Shown in pieces: positions 1-8,960 of a DNA stretch of 64,000 bases. Below the pieces are notes generated by a model. It was not told the origin of the DNA. It did not search any database and was given only the letters and a program-made list of their open reading frames with translations. Origin of the DNA: Mycolicibacterium sp. J2. GTDB lineage: Bacteria; Actinomycetota; Actinomycetes; Mycobacteriales; Mycobacteriaceae. Numbering within the stretch: position 1 is the stretch's first letter; each line of letters starts with the position of its first letter. Location of the stretch: positions 1 to 64,000 of the forward strand of contig NZ_JAPFPY010000010.1 in NCBI RefSeq assembly GCF_026240945.1, read 5' to 3'. The translations under genes and the position numbers were made by a program.

Positions 1-828
1 CGCCTGGTGCGCAGTCGATTTGGTGCTCGACTCGCTGACCTCGGTCTCCAGGCAGCCGATTCGACCGCAATGACACGGCCCGGCACCCCCGACGTAGGTG
101 TGGCCCAGCTCGCCGGCGTAGCCGGCGGCGCCTTCGAGCAGTTCACCGGCCACGACGAACCCGGCGCCGATTCCGCTCTTGCCGCCGTTGACGTAGATCA
201 TGTGCTGGGCACTGGGATGTCCACCGAAGATATGTTCGGCGATGGCGCCGAGGTTGGCGTCATTCGCCGCGAAGACCGGTAAACCCGTTGCGGTGCTGAG
301 CATCGTGCCCAGCGCCTCGTCGTGCCAGTCGAGGTTGGGGGCCAGTCGGACCACCGATGTCGGGGCATGTACCAGACCCGGAACGGCCACGCCGATCGCG
401 GTGACACGCTGAGACCGGTGCAGGCCGCGCTCGATGGTGCGCACCGCCTCGGCGGTGATGGCCACCGTGTCGCGCACGCTGGGAACACCGCGGGTCGGGT
501 ATCTGGTGACATCGAGAACGGCGCCACCCAACGCCACCAGACCGACTGTGACAGCGTCGGTTTCGGGATTGACGGCGATCGCCAGCGTTCCGGTCTGCGG
601 GCGCACCATCGGGCTGGGCCTGCCGACCTGGCTGGCGGGCGCCGCTTGTGACTCCTCGACCAGACCGGCAGCGGCCAGCTCCTCCACGAGGTCCTTGACC
701 GTCGAGCGGGACAAGCCGGTCCGGCGGGTCAATTCGGACCGGCTCAAGGCGCGAGCGCGATGCACCAGCGTGAGGACCGCCGACAGGTTCCGGCGCCGGA
801 CGTCGTCGGTGTTGGTGCCGATTCCCAT
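1..828 (-). CDS. ROK-family xylose repressor, 3' end cut by window edge
   Basis: This is a transcriptional repressor of the NagC/XylR (ROK) type, probably the sugar-responsive controller of the divergent xylA gene. The visible 276 residues start at ATG 828. They show an N-terminal winged helix-turn-helix (about residues 25-60, with [19 protein letters not shown]) and a ROK sugar-kinase-like domain from about residue 80. The zinc motif [10 protein letters not shown] is present, with Cys252, Cys254 and Cys259. ROK repressors are usually about 390 residues, so roughly 120 C-terminal residues lie outside the window. Divergence from xylA across 79 bp and an inverted-repeat-like site over the xylA promoter support the assignment. 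The effector (xylose) is inferred from the neighbours. Confidence 0.85.
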   Translation of the reverse strand, partial: MGIGTNTDDVRRRNLSAVLTLVHRARALSRSELTRRTGLSRSTVKDLVEELAAAGLVEESQAAPASQVGRPSPMVRPQTGTLAIAVNPETDAVTVGLVALGGAVLDVTRYPTRGVPSVRDTVAITAEAVRTIERGLHRSQRVTAIGVAVPGLVHAPTSVVRLAPNLDWHDEALGTMLSTATGLPVFAANDANLGAIAEHIFGGHPSAQHMIYVNGGKSGIGAGFVVAGELLEGAAGYAGELGHTYVGGAGPCHCGRIGCLETEVSESSTKSTAHQA

Positions 829-842
829 TCGAGAATCCTCCC

Positions 843-887
843 TTGACAGTGGTCTGCGCCACATCTTATGTTCGGCCAAGCAACAAA
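843..887 (+). promoter_or_regulatory. xylA promoter with overlapping repressor site
   Basis: TTGACA (843-848), a 17-bp spacer and TTATGT (866-871) form a good SigA promoter for xylA. A site at 870-887, beginning GTT and ending CAACAAA, overlaps the -10 and start region. It matches 13 of 18 positions with the site at 2179-2196 in front of the binding-protein gene. The likely binder is the divergent ROK repressor (inference). Confidence 0.6.
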
Positions 888-907
888 TCCAGTTTCAGGA
901 GTACGCC

Positions 908-2131
908 ATGTCGATCCTCGAATCCGCCGCCACCGCAACGGACGACCTCACCCCCAAACGCTCGGACAAGTTCTCCTTCGGCCTGTGGACGGTCGGCTGG
1001 ACCGCCAACGATCCGTTCGGGGTGGCCACCCGGCCGGCCCTGGATGTGGTCGAAGCCGTTGAACGACTTGCCGAACTGGGCGCATACGGCCTCACCTTCC
1101 ACGACGACGATCTGTTTCCGTTCGGCAGCAGCGACGACGACCGGCGACGCGCCATCGCCAGGTTGACCACGGCGCTGCAGGCCAACGAGCTGGTCGTGCC
1201 CATGGTCACCACCAATCTGTTCACCCATCCGGTGTTCAAGGATGGCGGGTTCACCAGCAATGATCGCGACGTCCGGCGGTTCGCGCTGCGCAAGGTGCTG
1301 CGCAACATCGACCTGGCGGCCGAACTGGGGGCCGAGACGTTCGTGATGTGGGGCGGCCGGGAAGGTGGCGAATACGACAGCGCCAAGGATGTCCGGGCCG
1401 CATTCGAGCGCTACCGCGAGGCCCTGGACATGTTGTGCGACTACGTCATCGACCAGAAGTACCCGTTGCGATTCGCCATCGAGCCGAAACCGAACGAGCC
1501 GCGCGGTGACATCCTGTTGCCGACCGTGGGGCATGCGCTGGCGTTCATCGAATCACTCGCGCATCCCGAACTCGTCGGCGTCAATCCCGAAACCGGGCAC
1601 GAGCAGATGGCCGGGCTGAACTTCATGCACGGCATCAGCCAGGCCCTGTACGCCGACAAACTGTTCCACATCGACCTCAACGGCCAGCGCGGCATCAAGT
1701 TCGACCAAGACCTGGTGTTCGGCCACGGTGACCTGGCCAATGCATTCGCGCTGGTCGACCTGCTCGAGCACGGCGGTGCGGACGGTGGGCCGAGCTACAC
1801 CGGACCGCGGCATTTCGACTACAAGCCCAGCCGCACCGAGGACAGTGCCGGGGTGTGGGCCTCGGCCGCGGCCAACATGCGGATGTATCTGCTGCTCAAG
1901 CAGCGTGCCGCAGCCTTCCGGGCCGACCCCGAGGTGGCCGAGGCGCGCCGCGCCGCCCGCGTCGACGAGCTGCGGCGCAGCACGCTGGGCCATGGCGAGA
2001 CCTACCGGGAATTGCTGGCCGACCGCTCGGCGTACGAGGACTTCGACGCCGACTCTTATTTCGGGGCCAAGGGATTCGGCTTCGTCCGGTTGAACCAGCT
2101 GGCCATCGAACACCTGATGGGTGCGCGCTGA
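908..2131 (+). CDS. xylA: xylose isomerase
   Basis: Cytoplasmic xylose isomerase, converting D-xylose to D-xylulose with two divalent metals. The 407-residue product is a class I actinomycete-type enzyme. Visible motifs are [11 protein letters not shown] near the N terminus, the catalytic FHDDD with His65, the metal ligand in [26 protein letters not shown], and [17 protein letters not shown]. The start at 908 follows CAGGAG at 8 nt; the frame is open further upstream but those codons lack a ribosome site. Family members are about 390 residues, so the N terminus is slightly extended. It is followed by an ABC uptake system, giving a xylose uptake and isomerisation unit. No xylulokinase gene is seen in the window. 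Confidence 0.95.
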   Translation: MSILESAATATDDLTPKRSDKFSFGLWTVGWTANDPFGVATRPALDVVEAVERLAELGAYGLTFHDDDLFPFGSSDDDRRRAIARLTTALQANELVVPMVTTNLFTHPVFKDGGFTSNDRDVRRFALRKVLRNIDLAAELGAETFVMWGGREGGEYDSAKDVRAAFERYREALDMLCDYVIDQKYPLRFAIEPKPNEPRGDILLPTVGHALAFIESLAHPELVGVNPETGHEQMAGLNFMHGISQALYADKLFHIDLNGQRGIKFDQDLVFGHGDLANAFALVDLLEHGGADGGPSYTGPRHFDYKPSRTEDSAGVWASAAANMRMYLLLKQRAAAFRADPEVAEARRAARVDELRRSTLGHGETYRELLADRSAYEDFDADSYFGAKGFGFVRLNQLAIEHLMGAR

Positions 2132-2173
2132 ACATCAATGGCACCAACACGCTGGACGTGATGCACGTCACGC

Positions 2174-2196
2174 TATAAGTTGTCCGAAACAACAAA
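2174..2196 (+). promoter_or_regulatory. second xyl promoter -10 and repressor site
   Basis: A TATAAG -10 box (2174-2179) runs directly into a perfect inverted repeat, GTTGT-CCGAA-ACAAC (2179-2193), followed by AAA. The -35 is weak (TGGACG near 2153). The site is related to the one over the xylA promoter (13 of 18 positions). This suggests the transporter genes have their own promoter under the same repressor. Confidence 0.6.
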
Positions 2197-2234
2197 AGGC
2201 CGAGGGATCGGCGGGATGTGATGAGGGGCGGTTC

Positions 2235-3320
2235 ATGAAGCGAATCAGCGGCCTGGTGTTCGCCGTCGTCGTCGGCGCGGGCCTCACGCTCACCGCGTGT
2301 GACAGCAACGGCGGTGGCGGTGGAAACGCCGGGGGCGGCGGCGACGCCAAGAGCCAGAAGATCGGCGTCATCCTTCCGGACACCAAGTCGTCGGTCCGCT
2401 GGGAGTCCAAGGACCGCCCGGCGCTGGAGGCCGCATTCAAGGCCGCCGGTGTGCCGTACTCGATCCAGAACGCCGAGGGATCCGCCGACAACATGGCCAC
2501 CATCGCCGACGGCATGATCGCCGACGGCGTCACGGTGCTCGCCCTGGTCAACCTCGACTCCGACAGTGGCGCCTCCATTCAGCAGAAGGCGGCCAGCCAG
2601 GGCGTCAAGACCATCGACTACGACCGGCTGACCCTCGGCGGCTCGGCCGACGTGTACGTCTCGTTCGACAACAACAAGGTGGGGCAGCTGCAGGGCCAGG
2701 GTCTGGTCGACTGTCTCGCCGGCAAACCGTCGAACGTGGTGTTCCTCAACGGATCTCCCACCGACAACAACGCCACTCTGTTCACCGGTGGCGCCCACTC
2801 GGTGGTGGACAAGGTGCCGTCGATCAAGGTGGTGGCCGAGCAGGCGGTCCCGGATTGGGACAACGACAAGGCGGTCACCATCTTCGAGCAGATGTACACG
2901 GCCGCCGACGGCAAGGTCGACGGCGTGTACGCGGCCAACGACGGACTCGCCGGATCGGTGATCTCGATCCTGGAGAAGAACGGCAGGGCCGGGCAGGTGC
3001 CGGTCACCGGCCAGGACGCGACCGTCGAAGGACTGCAGAACATCCTCGCGGGCACCCAGTGCATGAGCGTCTACAAGTCCGCGAAGGAGGAGGCCGGTGC
3101 GCTCGCGGAGGCGGCGATCGCCCTGGCCAAAGGCGAACAGCCCAAGACCAACAGCACCTCTCGGGACGATAAGGGTAACCGGGACGTGCCCTCGGTGTTG
3201 TTGACGCCGAAGTCCATCACCAAGGACACCGTGAAGGTGGTCTTCGACGACGGTGGCCAGGCCAAGTCGGACGTCTGCACCGGGCAGTTCGCGGCCGCGT
3301 GCAGCGCCGCGGGACTCTAG
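2235..3320 (+). CDS. xylF: xylose-type ABC sugar-binding lipoprotein
   Basis: Periplasmic-type substrate-binding protein of the ribose/xylose family, anchored to the membrane as a lipoprotein. The 361-residue product has a signal peptide ending in the lipobox LTAC (Cys near residue 22), a Gly-rich linker, then the binding domain starting KIGVILPDTKSSVRWESKDRP. The DYDRL and AANDGLAGSVI segments are typical of XylF. The start is ATG 2235, with AGGGGCG just upstream; other ATGs nearby are out of frame. It precedes ATPase and permease genes by a few bases, forming an xylFGH operon. Xylose specificity is inferred from family resemblance and the adjacent xylA. Confidence 0.88.
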   Translation: MKRISGLVFAVVVGAGLTLTACDSNGGGGGNAGGGGDAKSQKIGVILPDTKSSVRWESKDRPALEAAFKAAGVPYSIQNAEGSADNMATIADGMIADGVTVLALVNLDSDSGASIQQKAASQGVKTIDYDRLTLGGSADVYVSFDNNKVGQLQGQGLVDCLAGKPSNVVFLNGSPTDNNATLFTGGAHSVVDKVPSIKVVAEQAVPDWDNDKAVTIFEQMYTAADGKVDGVYAANDGLAGSVISILEKNGRAGQVPVTGQDATVEGLQNILAGTQCMSVYKSAKEEAGALAEAAIALAKGEQPKTNSTSRDDKGNRDVPSVLLTPKSITKDTVKVVFDDGGQAKSDVCTGQFAAACSAAGL

Positions 3321-3327
3321 GGGCATC

Positions 3328-4113
3328 GTGACCGTACCGAACGCGCCCATCCTCGAACTCCGCGGTGTCAACAAGAGTTTCGGGGTCGTGCACGTGCTGC
3401 ACGACGTGGACTTCGGCGTGTATCCCGGTGAGGTCACCGCACTGGTCGGGGACAACGGCGCCGGTAAGTCCACCCTGGTGAAGGCCATCGCGGGCATCTA
3501 CCCGCTGGATACCGGAACCTATGTGTTCCAGGGTGATCCGGTCACGGTGCATGGGCCCAATGATGTGTCGGCGCTGGGCGTCGAGGTGGTCTACCAGGAC
3601 CTGGCGCTGTGCGACAACCTCGACATCGTGTCCAACATGTTCCTCGGGCGTGAGCTCAAACGCCACGGCGCGCTCGACGAAGCCAAAATGGAATCCCTTG
3701 CTCGGGAGGCCCTTTCGTCGCTGTCGGTGCGCACCGTCAAGTCGGTGCGTCAGCCGGTGTCCAGCCTGTCCGGCGGTCAGCGGCAAACGGTGGCCATCGC
3801 CAAGTCCGTGCTGTGGAACGCCAAGGTGGTGTTGCTCGACGAGCCCACCGCAGCACTCGGCGTGGCGCAGACCCGGCAGGTCCTGGACCTGGTGCGCCGA
3901 CTCGCCGACCAGGGCGTGGGGGTCGTGTTCATCTCGCACAACCTGAACGACGTGTTCGAGGTCGCCGACCGGATATGTGCGCTGTACCTCGGCCGGGTGG
4001 CCGCCGAGGTCAAAGCCGCCGAGGTCAGTCACAGCCAGGTGGTCGAGCTGATCACGGCGGGCCGTTCCGGCAGCCTGGGCCTGGCGCCGGCCGAGACCGC
4101 TCAGTCGATGTGA
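3328..4113 (+). CDS. xylG: sugar ABC transporter ATP-binding protein
   Basis: ATPase of the sugar importer, energising uptake at the cytoplasmic face of the membrane. The 261-residue product has one nucleotide-binding domain: Walker A GDNGAGKST, signature LSGGQRQ, Walker B VVLLDEPTAAL and H-loop ISHN. E. coli-type XylG has two such domains in about 510 residues; this single-domain form resembles the short FrcA-like ATPases of actinobacteria. The GTG start at 3328 lies 7 nt after the previous stop, with AGGGG in front. A longer ATG-initiated reading frame from 3253 overlaps xylF and is less likely. Confidence 0.9.
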   Translation: MTVPNAPILELRGVNKSFGVVHVLHDVDFGVYPGEVTALVGDNGAGKSTLVKAIAGIYPLDTGTYVFQGDPVTVHGPNDVSALGVEVVYQDLALCDNLDIVSNMFLGRELKRHGALDEAKMESLAREALSSLSVRTVKSVRQPVSSLSGGQRQTVAIAKSVLWNAKVVLLDEPTAALGVAQTRQVLDLVRRLADQGVGVVFISHNLNDVFEVADRICALYLGRVAAEVKAAEVSHSQVVELITAGRSGSLGLAPAETAQSM

Positions 4114-4123
4114 GGACCGCCGA

Positions 4124-5389
4124 ATGACAACTCTCAACTCGAAACTGGCCGACGCCGACTTCGCGGCGGACGCCCGCGCCGACGAGTCGTTCGGCGACGC
4201 GGCCCGCAGCTATCTGCGCCGGGTCCGGGGCGGCGATATGGGATCGCTGCCCGCGGTGCTCGGCCTGATCGTGCTGTTCATCGTGTTCGGGATCGCCAAC
4301 GAGCGGTTCACCTCGGCACTGAACCTGGCCAACCTGGTCACCCAGGCCGGGTCGATCTGCGTGCTGGCCATGGGCCTGGTGTTCGTCCTGCTGCTCGGCG
4401 ATATCGACCTGTCCGCCGGCGTGGCGGGCGGCGTATCGGCATGCGCGATGGGTCTGACCATCGCCAACCATGGCTGGCCGTGGTGGGCCGCGGTGCTGGC
4501 CGGGCTGCTGTGTGGGGCGGTGATCGGGCTGGCAATCGGACTGCTGCGGGCCAAACTGGGCATCCCGTCGTTCGTGGTCACACTCGCGTTCTTCCTCGGG
4601 TTGCAGGGGGTGACACTCAAGCTGATCGGGGAGGGCGGCTCGATTCGGGTGGACGACCCCGTGATCCGCGGTATCACCATCGACAACATGTCGGTCACCG
4701 CCGGGTGGCTGTTCGCGGTGCTCGTCGTCGCCGGGTTCACCGGGCTGGAGCTGTACCGGCAGCGCACCAAGGTCTCTCTCGGTCTCGTGCACCCGCCGAT
4801 CGGTGTGGTGATCGCGCGCATCGTCGGGGTGGCAGTGGTGGCGCTCGGCGTGACCTACGTCCTCAACCTCAACCGCAGCGTGAACCCGAATGTGGACATC
4901 CGCGGCATCCCCTACGTCCTGCCGATCGTCGGGGCACTGCTGATTGTGCTCAGCGTGATCCTCAACCGGACCTCCTACGGCAGGCACATCTACGCGGTGG
5001 GCGGCAACGCCGAGGCGGCGCGCCGGGCCGGCATCAACGTGGCCCGCATCCGGATGTCCGTGTTCGTGGTGTGCTCGTCGCTCGCGGCACTGAGCGGGAT
5101 CATCGCCCCGTCCTACGGCGGCAAGGTGTCGGCCTCATCGGGTGCGGGCAACGTGTTGTTGTACGCCGTCGGTGCCGCCGTCATCGGTGGGACCAGCCTG
5201 TTCGGCGGCAAGGGCCGGGCGTTGGACGCCGTCATCGGCGGGGTGGTGGTGGCCACCATCGCCAACGGGTTGGGCCTGCTCAACCAGTCGTCGTATATCA
5301 ACTTCCTGGTGACCGGCGGCGTGCTGCTGCTGGCGGCCAGTGTCGACGCGATCTCGCGGCGGCGACGGTCGGCGACGGGTCTGGCCTGA
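4124..5389 (+). CDS. xylH: sugar ABC transporter permease
   Basis: Integral membrane permease of the ribose/xylose family and last gene of the xyl transport operon. The 421-residue product has a charged N-terminal segment of about 35 residues, then about ten hydrophobic segments. The family signature region AVGGNAEAARRAGINV lies near residue 290, followed by small-residue-rich helices (GGTSLFGGKG). The start is ATG 4124 with GAGGA in front, 10 nt after the ATPase stop. Its length fits XylH-type permeases (about 390-420) rather than RbsC (about 320), which supports xylose transport. Confidence 0.9.
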   Translation: MTTLNSKLADADFAADARADESFGDAARSYLRRVRGGDMGSLPAVLGLIVLFIVFGIANERFTSALNLANLVTQAGSICVLAMGLVFVLLLGDIDLSAGVAGGVSACAMGLTIANHGWPWWAAVLAGLLCGAVIGLAIGLLRAKLGIPSFVVTLAFFLGLQGVTLKLIGEGGSIRVDDPVIRGITIDNMSVTAGWLFAVLVVAGFTGLELYRQRTKVSLGLVHPPIGVVIARIVGVAVVALGVTYVLNLNRSVNPNVDIRGIPYVLPIVGALLIVLSVILNRTSYGRHIYAVGGNAEAARRAGINVARIRMSVFVVCSSLAALSGIIAPSYGGKVSASSGAGNVLLYAVGAAVIGGTSLFGGKGRALDAVIGGVVVATIANGLGLLNQSSYINFLVTGGVLLLAASVDAISRRRRSATGLA

Positions 5390-5491
5390 ATGCCCGGGCA
5401 CCGCGCGACGGGGCGAGCTCGGACCGTCCGAACGGATAGCTGTGGCCCGTTCGGCCTGCATCGGCCGGCGATCCCAACTACTCTGCCCGTG

Positions 5492-5995
5492 ATGAAGTCG
5501 GTCCTTGCTTCCTGTGCGGCCGCGGCCGTGGCGGCGATGTGCACGGCATGCGGCGGGTACGGTACCGCCGGTTCCGCTGCGCCCAGCCTCGCGGCCTATC
5601 CCGCGGAAACCGCGGGCGGCGCCTCGGTCACCCTCGGCGCGGCCACCGTCGCCGCCCAGAGCATCGTCGACAGCTTCACCGCCGGCGACTACGGGTCCGT
5701 GTGGGAACGGATGACCGAAGATGTCCGTGGCGGGATCACGCAGGACGATTTCGTGACCTTCTACGAAACGTGCAAGAAGCCCGGACCGCGTCTCAACGTG
5801 TCGGGTCTGCAGATGCAGGACGACGGGCAGGCCGTCGTCCGCATGGCCGGCCAGGGCGTCCAGGGAGTGCGCTTCATGGTCTACGAACAGGGCGTGTGGA
5901 ACATGCGGGCCACCAAAGATTTCGCCGCGCATCTGGGCCAGCCACTCCATCAGATCATCGCCGAGGAGAAGGCCGCCGGTCTCTGCGACGCCTGA
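5492..5995 (+). CDS. hypothetical lipoprotein
   Basis: A 167-residue secreted lipoprotein of unknown function. It begins MKSVLASCAAAAVAAMCTAC, a short signal peptide with a lipobox-like CTAC, followed by a low-complexity Gly/Ala/Ser linker. The folded part (from about residue 55) contains SIVDSFTAGDYGSVWERM and an FVTFYETCKK segment, reminiscent of small NTF2-like lipoproteins, but I cannot assign a family. GTG 5489 immediately upstream is an alternative start. It lies 102 nt after xylH and may be transcribed separately. Confidence 0.65.
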   Translation: MKSVLASCAAAAVAAMCTACGGYGTAGSAAPSLAAYPAETAGGASVTLGAATVAAQSIVDSFTAGDYGSVWERMTEDVRGGITQDDFVTFYETCKKPGPRLNVSGLQMQDDGQAVVRMAGQGVQGVRFMVYEQGVWNMRATKDFAAHLGQPLHQIIAEEKAAGLCDA

Positions 5996-6054
5996 GGGTT
6001 CCCGTGACAGTGCGCCGCGCGGTCCTGGTGACCGGGATATCGGGAGTGCCGCGC

Positions 6055-6714
6055 TCAACCCAGCGCGGCGACGATTTCCGGGATGGGGCGCAGGTGCTCA
6101 TCGAGCAGTGTCGAGACCAGCTCGACGTCGCTTGCTTCCAGCGCGGCGACGATGGCGCGGTGCTGGGCGTCGATCTCGGGCGCGCGCTGAGGCCGGATCT
6201 GCATGGCCCGCACGGCGACCCGCTCCTGGCGCGATCGTAAGGCGTCGTACAGCTCGACGAGGACCGAGTTGCCGTGGGCGGCAACGATCGTGCGGTGGAA
6301 TGTACGGTCCAGGCGCGCGACGGTGAACCAGTCCTGGCTGCGTCCGGCCTCCTCGATGGCCCCGGCCAGTTCCGCGAGTTCGGCGGGTGGCTGCGTGCCG
6401 GAGGCGCAGATGGCCCGTGCCGCATGGCCCTCGATGAGTCGACGCGACGCGTAGACCTCTTCGAGTTCGCGGGCGGTGACGCTGCGGACCTGGGCGCCGC
6501 GTCGCGGCAGCAGATCGATGAAGCGCTCTGAGTTCAGCCGGTGGAAGGCCTCGCGCACCGGCGTGCGTGACGTTCCGACGGACTCCGAGATCCAGGCCTC
6601 GTCGAGGAAGCGGCCCCCGGGCAGGGTGCCGCGGATGATCTCGTCGCGCACCCATTCGTACACGCGGTCGCGTGCGGATTGGGGCGAGCCTGGCTCGCTG
6701 ACCGTGATCGACAC
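6055..6714 (-). CDS. GntR-family regulator (FadR-like, FCD domain)
   Basis: Likely the local repressor of the divergent aldolase operon. The 219-residue product has an N-terminal winged helix (SARDRVYEWVRDEIIRGTLPGG, then SRTPVREAFHRLNSERF) and an all-helical C-terminal ligand-binding FCD-like domain. The GTG start at 6714 is chosen because AGGAAGGG lies a few bases upstream and the length is normal for the family. The open frame continues upstream through the operator region without a plausible start. The intergenic palindrome TGTGTATACACA fits the TGT-N-ACA consensus of this subfamily. The ligand is unknown, probably an intermediate of the neighbouring pathway. Confidence 0.88.
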   Translation of the reverse strand: MSITVSEPGSPQSARDRVYEWVRDEIIRGTLPGGRFLDEAWISESVGTSRTPVREAFHRLNSERFIDLLPRRGAQVRSVTARELEEVYASRRLIEGHAARAICASGTQPPAELAELAGAIEEAGRSQDWFTVARLDRTFHRTIVAAHGNSVLVELYDALRSRQERVAVRAMQIRPQRAPEIDAQHRAIVAALEASDVELVSTLLDEHLRPIPEIVAALG

Positions 6715-6770
6715 CGGTGAACCCTTCCTGTTGCGGCCCGGGCGGACCGCCCTCAGATTACTGGACACAC

Positions 6771-6804
6771 CATGTACACCATGTGTATACACAAAATGTA
6801 CATG
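6771..6804. promoter_or_regulatory. 34-bp nested palindrome, GntR operator candidate
   Basis: The perfect 12-bp palindrome TGTGTATACACA (6782-6793) is centred at 6787.5. It is flanked symmetrically by CATGTACA (6771-6778) and its exact complement TGTACATG (6797-6804), sharing the same centre. It lies between the gntR start (6714) and the aldolase start (6857). This arrangement suggests cooperative binding of the GntR protein to three half-site pairs. Confidence 0.7.
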
Positions 6805-6856
6805 CGATGTGGCGCCGGCCACATCGCAACCGGATCGAATGAAGGAGCGTCTCCCC

Positions 6857-7621
6857 ATGGCCCCGAACCGTCGGTATGCCATCTGGCTGTCCGGACCCAA
6901 CACCGCCGCCGCGGAGATTGCCCGTCAGGTGGGCTGCGGTGCCGTGGTCCTCGACATCGAGCACGGCACGTTCGATCTCGCCGCCCTCGAACGCTTCATC
7001 CCGCTGTGCAAGGCCATCGGCCTGGAAGTCGTCGCCAAGGTGCTCGGGCCGGAGCGCGGACCCACCCAGCAGGCACTCGACTTCGGCGCCGACGTCGTGG
7101 CGATCCCGCACGTCGAGAACGCCGCACACGCCCGCGCCGTCACGGCGTTCGCCAAGTTCCCGCCCCTCGGGGACCGCAGCTTCGCCGGTGGTCGCACGTC
7201 TGCGTACGGTGGCTTCACCGACGAATGGGTGCGCGAGCAGGACACGCGAACCCGGTGCTACCCCATGATCGAAGACGCAGGCGCCATCGACCAGATCGAG
7301 GACATCCTCGCTCTGGACACCGTCGACGGCATCTTCGTCGGCCCCTCCGACCTGTCGCTGCGCCGCGCCCGCGGCGCCTACACCCGCGAGGCAGGCGACT
7401 TCGACGACCTCGCCCGCCTGGCCGCCGCCGCCCGACACGCAGGAAAGCCATGGCTGCTGCCCGCATGGTCGACGGAGGAGAAGGTGTTCGCTGTCGAGCA
7501 CGGTGCGGACCAACTCGTCCTCACCATGGAGCACGGCGCGCTGCTCGCCGGGTTCGCCGCCGCCCACGCCGAAGCCGTCGAACTCGACCGCGCCCCCGCA
7601 CTCTCCAGGACCGCACCATGA
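6857..7621 (+). CDS. HpcH/HpaI-type aldolase
   Basis: Class II pyruvate aldolase or citrate-lyase-like enzyme, cleaving a 2-keto-hydroxy acid, usually to pyruvate and an aldehyde. The 254-residue TIM-barrel protein shows VVLDIEHGTFD near residue 30, VRE-type active-site equivalents in VVAIPHVENA, MIEDAGAIDQIEDI, and the metal and phosphate region GIFVGPSDLSLRRA. The start is ATG 6857, ten nt after AAGGAG. Its stop overlaps the transporter start (ATGA), so the two are translationally coupled. The true substrate is not evident; the adjacent acid transporter and amidase-like enzyme suggest a polar carboxylate or amide compound. Confidence 0.85.
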   Translation: MAPNRRYAIWLSGPNTAAAEIARQVGCGAVVLDIEHGTFDLAALERFIPLCKAIGLEVVAKVLGPERGPTQQALDFGADVVAIPHVENAAHARAVTAFAKFPPLGDRSFAGGRTSAYGGFTDEWVREQDTRTRCYPMIEDAGAIDQIEDILALDTVDGIFVGPSDLSLRRARGAYTREAGDFDDLARLAAAARHAGKPWLLPAWSTEEKVFAVEHGADQLVLTMEHGALLAGFAAAHAEAVELDRAPALSRTAP

Positions 7622-8958
7622 CCAGCCCGCGGACCACCGAACGACTCGACGACCTCACCGGACCACCACCGGGCACCGGCCGCACCCGCTGGTACGTCGG
7701 CGGCCTGCTCGGCGTCGGCATGTTCGTCAACTACATCGACCGGGTCAACCTCTCGGTCGCCACGCCGGCCATCATGGCCGAGTTCGACATCTCCGCGGCC
7801 CAGATGGGCGTCGTCGCGTCGGCGTTCCTGTGGACCTACGCGATGCTGCAGATGCCCATCGGCACCATCATCGACAAGATCGGCGTGCGCTGGGTCAACC
7901 GCGTCGGCGTATTCCTGTGGGCGGTGGCCTCGTTCCTGTCGGCCGCCGCCGGTGGGCTTGGCCTGCTGCTGGTGGCCCGGCTGCTGCTCGGCATCGGCGA
8001 GGCGCCCACGGTACCCGCGGGTTGGAAAGCCATCGGCCAGTGGTTCCCCAAACACGAACGCGGCACGGCCACCGCCATTTTCGACGGCTGTGCCAAGATC
8101 TCCAACGTCATCGGGATCCCGATCATGGCGTTCCTGGTGTCGACGTTCAGCTGGCACGCCGCGTTCATCTTCACCGGTGCCCTGAGCGTGCTGTACCTCG
8201 CCGCGTGGTGGCTGCTCTACCGCTCACCGGAAACCGCGGTGGCCGACGGCCGCATGTCGGCCGCCGAGCTCGTGTACCTGCGCGCCGGTGGCGCCGAGGA
8301 CGAGAACGCCGAGACCGGCGGTTCCCTGCAGGGCATCGGCTACCTGCTGGGACGGCGCAAGACGTGGGGCCTGGCACTGGGGTACGCGTCCTACACCTAC
8401 GCCTACTACGTGCTGCTCACCTGGTTGCCCGGCTACCTCGAGAAGGAATTCGGCGTCAACCTGCTCAAGGGCGGCATCTACAGCATGATCCCGTGGCTGG
8501 TGGCCGTCATCGCCCAGTTCCTCATCGCCGGCGTCCTGATGGACCGGTGGACCCGGCGCAGCGGCAACATCACCCGGGTGCGTCGCATCGTGTTGGTGAC
8601 GAGCATGCTGGCAGCCCTGTCGGTGACGGGCGCCGCGTACGCCGACACCATCGGCGTCGCCCTGGTGTTTCTCTCCATCGGCGCAGCGGGACTGGCGGTG
8701 TCGGTGCCCGCCGGGTCCAGCATCGTCTCGCTGATCGCCCCGCAGGGCTACACCGGGTCACTGGCCGGGATCGTCAACTTCGTCGCCAACCTGATCGGCA
8801 TTGCGGCCCCGATCGTCACGGGGCTGGTCGTCGACCGAACCGGTTCGTTCGCGGGGGCGTTCCTCGCCACCGGGGTGATCCTGGTTGGCGGAATCCTCTG
8901 CTACACCGTCGTTCTGGGCCGCATGGACCGCATGCCCGCACCCTCGATCAAGGAGTAG
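7618..8958 (+). CDS. MFS transporter, anion:cation symporter type
   Basis: Major facilitator superfamily importer resembling glucarate/galactonate/phthalate (ACS family) transporters. The 446-residue product has twelve predicted membrane helices. It carries GMFVNYIDRVNLSVATPAIMAEF in helix 1, the typical ACS signature, and GEAPTVPAGWKAIGQWFP after helix 5. It overlaps the aldolase by four bases and is followed two bases later by the carbon-nitrogen hydrolase. This suggests uptake of the compound degraded by the operon. The GntR protein upstream is the likely regulator. The substrate is probably an organic anion (inference). Confidence 0.85.
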   Translation: MTSPRTTERLDDLTGPPPGTGRTRWYVGGLLGVGMFVNYIDRVNLSVATPAIMAEFDISAAQMGVVASAFLWTYAMLQMPIGTIIDKIGVRWVNRVGVFLWAVASFLSAAAGGLGLLLVARLLLGIGEAPTVPAGWKAIGQWFPKHERGTATAIFDGCAKISNVIGIPIMAFLVSTFSWHAAFIFTGALSVLYLAAWWLLYRSPETAVADGRMSAAELVYLRAGGAEDENAETGGSLQGIGYLLGRRKTWGLALGYASYTYAYYVLLTWLPGYLEKEFGVNLLKGGIYSMIPWLVAVIAQFLIAGVLMDRWTRRSGNITRVRRIVLVTSMLAALSVTGAAYADTIGVALVFLSIGAAGLAVSVPAGSSIVSLIAPQGYTGSLAGIVNFVANLIGIAAPIVTGLVVDRTGSFAGAFLATGVILVGGILCYTVVLGRMDRMPAPSIKE

Positions 8959-8960
8959 AC

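Noticed and set aside
1896..3497. Open frame of 533 codons antisense to xylF
   Set aside because: No recognisable domain; shadow of codon bias in xylA and xylF.
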